13,731 nucleotides of DNA from CAVZXS01 sp963779325 (GTDB lineage Bacteria; Bacteroidota; Bacteroidia; Chitinophagales; Chitinophagaceae). The position numbers were made by a program, and so were the translations under genes. Below the pieces are notes generated by a model that ran no database searches, was not told the origin of the DNA, and saw only the letters and a list, made by a program, of their open reading frames with translations. The stretch lies in assembly GCA_963779325.1 (NCBI GenBank), contig CAVZXS010000004.1:1-13731 (forward strand), read 5' to 3'. Positions 1 through 5,994 of this stretch are shown here, in pieces. Position 1 is the stretch's first letter; each line of letters opens with the position of its first letter.

Positions 1-378
1 GGTTTGCTGCGCAAGTTTCACGAAGCCAAAGAAAATGAAAAAAGACTTTGTAGAAATATAGGGCACCGGTTCGCCGCTGCGTGAGTTTATGTATGTAGAT
101 GACTTGGCCGATGCATGTTTTTTCCTGATGCTGCAATACAATGAAAGACTTTTTATTAATGTAGGAACAGGAGAGGAACTAACTATTAAAGAACTGGCTT
201 TGCTGATAAGAGAAATTACCGGCTATACAGGTGAAATAAAATTTGATACAACAAAACCCGATGGTACACCACAGAAACCTTGATGGATCATACAAGATTG
301 GAAAGTATGGGATGGAAACACAAAGTGAGTTTGAAAGAAGGACTGAGGGTGGCTTATAAATTTTTTTCTCAAACTTAG
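1..378 (+). pseudogene. fcl: GDP-L-fucose synthase (fcl), decayed 3' fragment
   Basis: C-terminal part of GDP-L-fucose synthase (GDP-4-keto-6-deoxymannose 3,5-epimerase/4-reductase), the last step of GDP-L-fucose synthesis. It is recognised from LLRKFHEAKEN, GTGSPLREFMYVDDLADA, INVGTGEELTIKELA, GEIKFDTTKPDGTP and the terminal RLESMGWKHKVSLKEGLR, all typical of the family. No single frame carries it. Frame 1 is used to about base 42, then one extra A in the A-run at 39-43 moves it to frame 2. A TAG at 59-61 stands where the family has Trp (EIWGTG), and a missing base near 277-280 moves the tail to frame 1, ending in TAG at 376-378. The 5' part lies outside the window. Three lesions in 380 bp suggest a dead gene unless the sequence is poor here. 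Family identity is very sure; loss of function is likely. Confidence 0.85.
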
Positions 379-431
379 TTGTTTTAGCTAAATGCAATTT
401 GATTTTTGATTTGCCTAAATTACGATTGAAT

Positions 432-1208
432 ATGAAAGTAGTAATCTTCGCCGGTGGTCTCGTTACCCGAATTTCCGAAGAAACGGATACACGCCCCAAG
501 CCCATGGTGGAAATTGGCGGTAAGCCGATCCTTTGGCATATTATGAAGACTTACAGCCATTATGGTTTTAATGATTTTATTGTTTGCCTCGGTTATAAAG
601 GATATGTGATTAAGGAATATTTTATGAACTACTTCATACATAATTCGGATGTGACAATTGATTTGGCGGCTAATAAAACAGAGATTCACGGTACCCGTTC
701 CGAAGCATTTAAAGTGACATTGGTAGAAACGGGTTCGGATACAAAAACTGCGGGCCGTCTGCAACAGGTACAAAAATATATTGGCGATGAGGATTTCATG
801 CTTACGTATGGTGATGGTGTTTGTGATGTAGATATAAAAAAATTACTGAGCTTTCATCAATCGCACGGCAAAACAGCTACCGTTACTTCTATTCAATTAG
901 ATGCACGATTTGGCGGTATGGATTTGGCGGAAGATGGCAGCGTGGTTTCTTTTCGTGAAAAAGCAAAGGACGAAAGCAAATGGATTAACGGGGGTTATTT
1001 TGTTTTAAAGCCGGATGTATTCAACTATTTGAAAGGTGATATGAGTAATATGATGTGGGAAGATGAACCGTTGGAGAAATTGACCAATGATAAAGAATTA
1101 GTTGCCTTTAAGCATACCGGTTTTTGGAAACCCATGGATGCTTTGAGGGATAAATTAGAATTGGAAGAACTCTGGAAAACTAATCGTGCAAAATGGAAGG
1201 TCTGGTAA
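432..1208 (+). CDS. rfbF: Glucose-1-phosphate cytidylyltransferase (RfbF)
   Basis: Makes CDP-glucose from CTP and glucose-1-phosphate in the cytoplasm, the entry step to CDP-6-deoxysugars. The 258-residue product has the full family pattern: the N-terminal nucleotide-binding loop (AGGLVTR, residues 7-13), SEETDTRPKPMVEIGGKPI (15-33), LWHIMK, YKGYVIKEYF, and the metal-binding YGDG (126-129), closing with FWKPMDALRDK and WKVW. ATG 432 is preferred to the in-frame TTG at 399 because family members begin MK-V-I-x-AGG. Oddity: residue 11 is Val (codon GTT) where the loop normally has Gly (GGxGTR), which could weaken CTP binding. Length is normal. It heads the run that continues with rfbG, the epimerase, the C-methyltransferase and the reductase. 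Its 3' end, encoding AKWKVW plus stop, is duplicated just upstream of rfbG. Confidence 0.95.
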   Translation: MKVVIFAGGLVTRISEETDTRPKPMVEIGGKPILWHIMKTYSHYGFNDFIVCLGYKGYVIKEYFMNYFIHNSDVTIDLAANKTEIHGTRSEAFKVTLVETGSDTKTAGRLQQVQKYIGDEDFMLTYGDGVCDVDIKKLLSFHQSHGKTATVTSIQLDARFGGMDLAEDGSVVSFREKAKDESKWINGGYFVLKPDVFNYLKGDMSNMMWEDEPLEKLTNDKELVAFKHTGFWKPMDALRDKLELEELWKTNRAKWKVW

Positions 1209-1376
1209 ATGGGTTAAGTCAGCAAATTGGAAACATAGGATTATCTTTTAAAGAAATTAATTAACACAGGTATATTTTAAATTATAAATGCAGGTTCTCT
1301 AATTCCCCTTTAGGCCCGCCCGTACCGGTACGGGCGGGGGTTAGGGGCATCAAGCAAAATGGAAAGTGTGGTAAAT
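1188..1376. repeat. 23-bp imperfect direct repeat flanking a 143-bp insert
   Basis: Bases 1188-1210 and 1354-1376 match at 21 of 23 positions. The first copy is the 3' end of rfbF (AKWKVW, then stop). The second copy encodes the same AKWKVW-stop in that frame, and at the same time supplies the ATG (1359) and first codons of rfbG in another frame. The simplest reading is that rfbF and rfbG once overlapped at a single copy and that the 143 bp between the copies (1211-1353), including a large palindrome, arrived with duplication of the junction. The match and its coding content are seen directly; the insertion history is inference. Confidence 0.75.
1305..1347. repeat. Palindromic intergenic repeat between rfbF and rfbG
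   Basis: A perfect 24-bp palindrome at 1315-1338 (half-site CCCGCCCGTACC) is nested in an outer imperfect inverted pair, CCCC at 1305-1308 against GGGG at 1344-1347, so 43 bp can fold into one long hairpin. Its GC content is far above the surrounding AT-rich DNA. No T-run follows on either strand, so it is not a standard terminator. It looks like a dispersed REP-like element, which only a genome-wide copy count would prove. It could also stabilise or attenuate the rfbF-rfbG transcript. Confidence 0.7.
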
Positions 1377-2441
1377 CATTCAATCGAATCATATTATAAA
1401 GGCAAAAAAGTTTTTGTAACGGGCCATACCGGTTTTAAGGGTGCCTGGTTTATTACTTGGTTACATTTATTGGGTGCAAAAGTGAAAGGATATTCATTGC
1501 CGCCCGAAGATGATAATTCTCTTTTTTCAATTATCTCTCCGCATATAGAATTTGAAAACATTTTTGGTGATATCCTGGATAAGAAAAAATTGCAAACTGA
1601 ATTAGAAAATTTTCAACCTGATTTTGTTTTTCATTTGGCTGCGCAGGCATTGGTAAGGCGTTCTTACGAAATACCTGCTGAAACTTTTGAAGTGAATGTT
1701 GCAGGTACGGCCAATGTATTGGAAGCGGTAAATAAATTGCCCGGCAAATGCACGGTGGTGATTGTTACTACTGATAAAGTATATGAGAACAGGGAAACCG
1801 ATTATCATTATAAAGAAGAAGATGTCTTGGGCGGCTATGATCCTTACAGTGCATCCAAGGCCGCTGCTGAAATTGTTGTCAGCTCTTTCAGAAATTCTTT
1901 TTTTAATATAAAAAATTACAGCGTTCATCAAAAAGCGATTGTAAGTGCAAGAGCAGGGAATGTAATTGGCGGTGGTGACAGAAGTACTGACAGGATCATC
2001 CCGGATATTATTCGTTCATTGGAAAATAATATTCCCGTTGAAGTAAGAAACCCTTTGGCAGTGAGACCTTGGCAGCATGTTTTGGAACCGCTGAACGGTT
2101 ACCTTTTAGCCGGTATGTTGTTGGATACGGATGCAGGTATATTTTCCGGAGCCTACAATTTCGGTCCTTTAGCAAATGATCATTTGCCTGTAAAAGAATT
2201 GCTAGAAAAAGCAATTGAATATTGGGGAAGCGGAACTTGGGCAGATAAATCTGATCCCGGACAACCGCATGAAGCAGGCCTGTTGCAATTGGATATAACC
2301 AAAGCCAAAAAGATATTAAACTGGCATCCAAAACTAATAAGTAAGGAAGCGGTAGAGTGGACGATAAATTGGTACAAGCAATCGCCTGTGAATATTTTTC
2401 AATTTACTTTGGATCAAATAAAAATCTATCAGCAAAAATGA
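1359..2441 (+). CDS. rfbG: CDP-glucose 4,6-dehydratase (RfbG)
   Basis: Converts CDP-glucose to CDP-4-keto-6-deoxyglucose using tightly bound NAD. The 360-residue extended SDR has the dinucleotide-binding GHTGFKG at 22-28, a signature of this dehydratase subfamily, then FHLAAQALVRRSY (91-103), the TTDKVYEN segment (137-144) and the catalytic YSASK (Tyr163, Lys167). RPWQHVLEPLNGYL is also typical of CDP-glucose dehydratases. Length is usual. ATG 1359 lies within the second copy of the direct repeat, seven residues before conserved sequence begins. The stop overlaps the next start in an ATGA arrangement (ATG 2438, TGA 2439-2441), so translation is probably coupled. Together with RfbF it commits the pathway to CDP-linked sugars. 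Confidence 0.96.
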   Translation: MESVVNHSIESYYKGKKVFVTGHTGFKGAWFITWLHLLGAKVKGYSLPPEDDNSLFSIISPHIEFENIFGDILDKKKLQTELENFQPDFVFHLAAQALVRRSYEIPAETFEVNVAGTANVLEAVNKLPGKCTVVIVTTDKVYENRETDYHYKEEDVLGGYDPYSASKAAAEIVVSSFRNSFFNIKNYSVHQKAIVSARAGNVIGGGDRSTDRIIPDIIRSLENNIPVEVRNPLAVRPWQHVLEPLNGYLLAGMLLDTDAGIFSGAYNFGPLANDHLPVKELLEKAIEYWGSGTWADKSDPGQPHEAGLLQLDITKAKKILNWHPKLISKEAVEWTINWYKQSPVNIFQFTLDQIKIYQQK

Positions 2442-2983
2442 TTTTTACCGAAACATCTTTGAAGGGTAGTTATCTAATTGACTTAAATCTTTTTGAGGAT
2501 GAAAGAGGATGGTTTGCACGTACCTATTGTAAAAATGAATTTGCTGAAATCGGTTTTAATAAAGAATGGGTGCAGATGAATCATTCCTTTACAAAACAAA
2601 AAGGAACCTTAAGAGGAATGCATTACCAGTTGCCGCCTTACAGCGAAATAAAATTAGTACGTTGCATCGCCGGCGCCGTGTACGATGTAATTGTGGATTT
2701 ACGAAAAGACTCCGCTACTTTTTTACAGTGGTTTGGAACGGAGCTGTCAGCAGAAAATAAAAAGATGCTTTATATACCCGAAGGTTTTGCACATGGTTTC
2801 CAGGCGATGACAGATAATTGCGAACTGATCTATCACCATTCGCAATTTTATAAACCCGGTGCGGAAGGCGGTATAAGATATAATGACGACAAAGTAAATA
2901 TAAAATGGTTATTACCTGTAACCGCTGTGTCAGATCGGGATAATCAACATCCTTTATTGGATGAAAATTTTAAAGGAGTATAA
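2438..2983 (+). CDS. Nucleotide-sugar 3,5-epimerase (RmlC/RfbC family)
   Basis: A 181-residue cupin of the dTDP-4-dehydrorhamnose 3,5-epimerase family. NHSFTKQKGTLRGMHYQ (48-64) carries the catalytic His62, YIPEGFAHGF (112-121) is the conserved cupin strand, and Tyr132 in LIYHHSQFY matches the position of the catalytic Tyr of RmlC. GIRYND near the end is also conserved. Its neighbours are CDP-glucose enzymes and no rmlA or rmlB is present, so the likely substrate is CDP-4-keto-6-deoxyglucose, epimerised at C3 and/or C5; this is inferred from context. The start is ATG 2438, overlapping the rfbG stop; the longer in-frame extension from 2357 reads through rfbG codons and lacks family sequence. 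The C-methyltransferase follows after two bases. Confidence 0.9.
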   Translation: MIFTETSLKGSYLIDLNLFEDERGWFARTYCKNEFAEIGFNKEWVQMNHSFTKQKGTLRGMHYQLPPYSEIKLVRCIAGAVYDVIVDLRKDSATFLQWFGTELSAENKKMLYIPEGFAHGFQAMTDNCELIYHHSQFYKPGAEGGIRYNDDKVNIKWLLPVTAVSDRDNQHPLLDENFKGV

Positions 2984-2985
2984 TT

Positions 2986-4215
2986 ATGCAATGCAGATTT
3001 TGTAAAACCGAATTGGAACATGTATTTATTGATTTATTTAACTCGCCTGCTTCCAATTCTTTTTTAAATAAAGAACAATTGAATGAACCGGAAACTTTTT
3101 ATCCGTTAAAAGTGTATACCTGTCACCAATGTTTCCTGGTGCAGGTAGATGAGTATAAGAAAAGTGATGCGATTTTTGACAGTAACTATGTATATTTTTC
3201 ATCGTACAGTACAAGCTGGCTGAAACATGCTAAAGAATATACTGAGATGATGATCCGGCGGTTCGGGTACAATAACAAATCGTTGGTAATTGAAGTAGCT
3301 TCCAATGACGGGTATCTTTTACAATACTTTAAAGAACTGAATGTACCGGTGTTGGGAATAGAACCAACAGCTAACACTGCTGAAGCTGCTAAAGAAAAAG
3401 GGATTGAATCGGCGGTAGATTTTTTTGGCGTACGATTGGCGAAGGAATTAACCGCAAAAGGAGTACAGGCGGACTTGCTGTTGGGAAACAATGTACTGGC
3501 GCATGTACCGGATATTGTAGATTTTGTCGGCGGTATGAAAATTATTTTGAAGCCGGGCGGCATTATCACGATGGAGTTTCCGCATTTAATGCAATTGGTA
3601 GATAATAACCAGTTCGATACTATTTATCACGAGCATTTTTCTTATTTATCATTTCATACGGTAAAACAAATTTTCGAATCGCAGGGATTGGAACTATTTG
3701 ACGTGGAAGAAATACCCACGCATGGCGGCTCTTTACGCATTTATGCAAAACACAAGGAGGATGCAGCAAAAGAGATAACTGCTAATGTATTTAATCTTAT
3801 AAAAAAAGAAACGGATAAAGGATTGACCGGCGGCCTTGCTTATTATGATAATTTTCAGCAAAAGGCATTAAAAGTAAAAATAGATTTGATTGAGTTTCTC
3901 ATCAACCAAAAAAAATCGGGGAAGAAAGTAGCGGCTTACGGCGCGGCGGCAAAGGGAAATACCTTACTCAATTACTGCGGTATTAAAAGCGATTTAATTG
4001 ATTTTGTAGTGGACGCCAATCCGCATAAGCAAAATAAATTTTTACCGGCAAGCCATATACTTGTAATGAATGAAGCACACTTAAAAAATATAAAGCCTGA
4101 TTTTGTAATTATTCTTCCCTGGAACTTGAAAGAAGAAATTACACAGCAGCTTTCGTATATAAAAGAATGGGGAGGAAAATTTGTTATCCCGATTCCTTCT
4201 TTGCAAATCATTTAA
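2986..4215 (+). CDS. Sugar C-methyltransferase (TylC3/TcaB9 type), copy 1
   Basis: A 409-residue SAM-dependent C-methyltransferase acting on 4-keto nucleotide sugars, normally at C3. It shows the three-part family layout: an N-terminal zinc module (Cys3, Cys6, then Cys46 and Cys49 in CHQC), a Rossmann SAM domain with VIEVASNDGY (101-110), and a C-terminal domain with KVAAYGAAAKGNTLLNYCG and ending FVIPIPSLQII. The Tyr214-His-Glu216-His217 cluster corresponds to the Tyr/Glu/His set implicated in deprotonation in TcaB9. It lies two bases after the epimerase and 25 bp before the reductase, so the natural substrate is the epimerised CDP-4-keto-6-deoxyhexose. The family call is firm; methylation at C3 and CDP linkage are inferred from homologues and neighbours. 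Confidence 0.93.
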   Translation: MQCRFCKTELEHVFIDLFNSPASNSFLNKEQLNEPETFYPLKVYTCHQCFLVQVDEYKKSDAIFDSNYVYFSSYSTSWLKHAKEYTEMMIRRFGYNNKSLVIEVASNDGYLLQYFKELNVPVLGIEPTANTAEAAKEKGIESAVDFFGVRLAKELTAKGVQADLLLGNNVLAHVPDIVDFVGGMKIILKPGGIITMEFPHLMQLVDNNQFDTIYHEHFSYLSFHTVKQIFESQGLELFDVEEIPTHGGSLRIYAKHKEDAAKEITANVFNLIKKETDKGLTGGLAYYDNFQQKALKVKIDLIEFLINQKKSGKKVAAYGAAAKGNTLLNYCGIKSDLIDFVVDANPHKQNKFLPASHILVMNEAHLKNIKPDFVIILPWNLKEEITQQLSYIKEWGGKFVIPIPSLQII

Positions 4216-4240
4216 TAAGTTATTAAATTTTATACCGGTA

Positions 4241-5161
4241 ATGTATGATTCCGATTTAACAGAACATAAGCCTTCCGCCGATCGGCGGAGTGGTTTGGAA
4301 GGGCCGAAAGTATTAGTTACAGGAGCAACAGGTTTTATCGGTAATTATGTAATTGATGAATTGCTGAAACGCAACTGTACGATTATAGCGTCTTCGTCGA
4401 ATATTGAAAAAGCAAAAGAAAAAAAATGGTTTCCCCAAGTAAATTATATTCCTTTTGATTTTAAAGATTTTAATGATTCAATTAATTATTACGATTATTT
4501 TGACAGACCCGATTTAATGATTCATTTGGCTTGGGAGGGTTTGCCGAACTATAAGGCTTCTTTTCATACTGAAGTAAATTTGCCGCGGCATTATTCTTTT
4601 TTAGCTAATCTTATAAGAAACGGTTTGCCTGACTTAACGGTAACCGGAACCTGTTTTGAATACGGCATGCAGGAAGGTTGCCTCACTGAAGAAATGGAAG
4701 CCCGGCCCGCCAATGCTTATGCTATTGCAAAAGACAGCCTGCGCATGCAATTGGAGCAATTGCAGAAGCAAAAGGCTTTTCATTTGAAATGGGTGCGGTT
4801 ATTTTATATGTATGGCGAAGGACAAAACCCAAATTCCTTACTTTCGCAGTTAGACAGAGCATTAGCAAATGACGAAAAGATTTTTAATATGAGCGGCGGC
4901 GAGCAGGTAAGGGACTATTTACCCGTAGAAAAAGTAGCCGAATATATCGTGGCTATAGCGCTACAAAAGAATATTACCGGCATTATTAATTGCAGCAGTG
5001 GCAAAGGAATTACTGTAAAGCAATTCGTACAGAACTATTTAATAGAAAAAAGCAAAAGTATTTCACTCAACCTTGGGTATTACCCCTACGCCGATTACGA
5101 GCCGATGAGTTTTTGGGGGGATGATGGGAGGTTGAAGAAAATAATTAATAAGACATTGTAG
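4241..5161 (+). CDS. SDR nucleotide-sugar 4-ketoreductase (RfbJ/TylC4-like)
   Basis: A 306-residue extended SDR, probably reducing the C4 ketone of the methylated CDP-sugar with NAD(P)H. GATGFIG is at 28-34, HLAWEGLPNY follows, and the catalytic set is TGTCFEYG plus Tyr160-x3-Lys164 (YAIAK). QVRDYLPVEKVAEYI is typical of extended SDRs. It resembles CDP-abequose/paratose synthases and deoxysugar 4-ketoreductases; the product stereochemistry cannot be read from sequence. The first 20 or so residues are poorly family-like because a 16-bp palindrome (4274-4289) is translated as part of codons 12-17. An in-frame TTG at 4295 is an alternative start just before the Rossmann fold. A degenerate copy of this gene's middle section lies at 5811-5975. 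Confidence 0.88.
   Translation: MYDSDLTEHKPSADRRSGLEGPKVLVTGATGFIGNYVIDELLKRNCTIIASSSNIEKAKEKKWFPQVNYIPFDFKDFNDSINYYDYFDRPDLMIHLAWEGLPNYKASFHTEVNLPRHYSFLANLIRNGLPDLTVTGTCFEYGMQEGCLTEEMEARPANAYAIAKDSLRMQLEQLQKQKAFHLKWVRLFYMYGEGQNPNSLLSQLDRALANDEKIFNMSGGEQVRDYLPVEKVAEYIVAIALQKNITGIINCSSGKGITVKQFVQNYLIEKSKSISLNLGYYPYADYEPMSFWGDDGRLKKIINKTL
4274..4289. repeat. 16-bp GC-rich palindrome inside the reductase 5' end
   Basis: TCCGCCGA followed by its exact complement forms a perfect 16-bp palindrome. The flanks extend the symmetry: CCTTCC at 4271-4276 pairs with GGAAGG at 4297-4302, though the first overlaps the palindrome arm. It is much GC-richer than its surroundings and sits in the non-conserved leader of the reductase. 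Like the element at 1305-1347, it looks like a dispersed repeat at a gene junction. Here it is either translated or lies in a longer 5' leader if the true start is downstream. Confidence 0.65.
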
Positions 5162-5182
5162 AAAGCTTTGTTAATTTGTTTC

Positions 5183-5238
5183 TAAAAAAGAGAAAGATCA
5201 CTTCCGCGAATGACTATCATTTTAGGAAGTAATCTTTC
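5183..5238 (-). terminator. Intrinsic terminator for the minus-strand lipoprotein gene
   Basis: A 14-bp stem with one mismatch pairs 5192-5205 with 5225-5238, enclosing a 19-base loop. Read on the minus strand it is followed at once by a T-rich run (TCTTTTTT, plus bases 5184-5191), the arrangement of a Rho-independent terminator. It lies 27 bp past the lipoprotein stop. On the plus strand no T-run follows, so it would end the reductase transcript only weakly, if at all. Confidence 0.7.
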
Positions 5239-5264
5239 AGTATTAATAAAATAACTACAACGAA

Positions 5265-5705
5265 TTATTTAACTTTTTTCATTGACTGATATTTTCCTGT
5301 GAAATTACTACCGCCTGTTAAATCTTTCCATGTTCCGGAAGAAAGTGTGTCACTGGCAGGGTTAAAAGTAAATTTTGATGATTGAGTAACAGTTACATTC
5401 GGAAAATTAATCGAACTGTAAGTACAAGTAAGATCTGTACCATTTAAAGCCCATGTACCCTGAGAATAATAGGTGGCGCCATTACCGCCTTTTCCCTCAG
5501 TAAGTAAAGTGTTATCAGGTTTAAAGTGAAAACTGAAATATAAAGCCGGTTGCTCAGGTACTTGGTCTACTGTATATGTACCGATCCATATTCCGGGGAC
5601 TGTATTTATTTTAGGCTCAACCGGGCACTATTTTTCGCAAGATAAAAAAGTGATAGAAAGTAACAGGGCAAATAATAAAGGAGTAAAAATTTTAGTCAAT
5701 TTCAT
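5265..5705 (-). pseudogene. Secreted lipoprotein gene interrupted by one in-frame TAG
   Basis: Reading down from ATG 5705, 147 codons run in one frame to TAA at 5265-5267, with a single TAG at codon 26 (5628-5630). Codons 1-25 form a textbook lipoprotein signal: KLTK, a hydrophobic stretch, then the FLSC lipobox with Cys23. After the stop the frame stays open for about 120 codons: VPGIWIGTYTV, ALYFSFHFKPDNTLL, YYSQGTWALNGTDLTC, SSKFTFNPASDTLSSGTW and FTGKYQSMKKVK. The alternating W/Y/F pattern suggests a small beta-barrel lipoprotein, lipocalin-like in feel, but I do not recognise a family. A terminator follows and a candidate promoter precedes. The stop leaves only the signal peptide. It could be a recent nonsense mutation or a base-call error. 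The gene lies opposite the biosynthetic genes and has no obvious pathway role. Confidence 0.75.
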
Positions 5706-5737
5706 GATTTTGGGATTTAAATTATTAATTTATTACA

Positions 5738-5810
5738 TACGAATACTGCTTGGACAATGACAAATTATCGATCAAACGTAAAAATTGTAATATTAGTATT
5801 CGTACGAATA
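5738..5810. promoter_or_regulatory. Operator-like inverted repeats upstream of the lipoprotein gene
   Basis: A perfect 14-bp palindrome at 5797-5810 (TATTCGT plus its complement) contains two TACGAATA half-sites in opposite directions. A third half-site, within TACGAATACT at 5738-5747, is the exact inverse of 5795-5804. Three copies of one 8-bp half-site in 73 bp suggest a transcription-factor binding region. The palindrome lies about where the -33 element would fall for the candidate promoter at 5773-5780. The repeats are seen directly; the regulatory role is inference. Confidence 0.5.
5773..5780 (-). promoter_or_regulatory. Candidate Bacteroidota -7 element (TAnnTTTG)
   Basis: On the minus strand these bases read TACGTTTG, an exact match to the Bacteroidota -7 consensus TAnnTTTG, about 68 bp upstream of the lipoprotein ATG. 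No clear TTTG -33 box is visible upstream, so support is moderate. The match strengthens the view that the window is Bacteroidota and that the interrupted lipoprotein was once an expressed gene. Confidence 0.45.
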
Positions 5811-5975
5811 GGGTTATTTTATTATTTATGATGCAAGTCAAAACCCAAATTCACTATTTTCGCAGTTAAGCAGGGTTTTGGCATCAGCGAGACTGGCAGC
5901 TTAGAGGCTATCTGGTTATTGAAAAGTCGCTGAACGTATTGTTACGATAGCAACGCAACAAGGCCGACATATTTT
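5811..5975 (+). pseudogene. Relic of a second SDR 4-ketoreductase
   Basis: This stretch is a degenerate copy of the middle of the reductase at 4241-5161. The 14 bases at 5839-5852 equal 4823-4836 and the 11 bases at 5858-5868 equal 4842-4852, with the same spacing. Translated, 5839 onward gives QNPNSLFSQLSRVLA against QNPNSLLSQLDRALA in the intact gene. Frame 2 at 5903 gives RGYLVIEK against RDYLPVEK, and frame 1 at 5923 gives KVAERIVTIATQQ against KVAEYIVAIALQK. TAG at 5902-5904 and TGA at 5920-5922, frameshifts and missing ends show it cannot be functional. It stops about 20 bp before the second C-methyltransferase, so a second reductase/C-methyltransferase pair, or a recombination scar, once lay here. 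Confidence 0.8.
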
Positions 5976-5994
5976 TTTAAAATAAATTTTTAAT

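Noticed and set aside
1305..1347. Rho-independent terminator between rfbF and rfbG
   Set aside because: The hairpin is strong but neither strand has a T-run after it, and rfbG would need a new promoter that I cannot identify.
3186..3569. 127-codon minus-strand open frame
   Set aside because: It lies inside the C-methyltransferase gene on the other strand and has no recognisable domain.
59..5630. TAG read as an amino acid (stop-codon recoding), prompted by TAG at 59-61 in fcl and 5628-5630 in the lipoprotein
   Set aside because: TAG is also the natural terminator of the reductase (5159-5161), the fcl tail (376-378) and two glycosyltransferases, and no internal TAG occurs in the nine intact genes.
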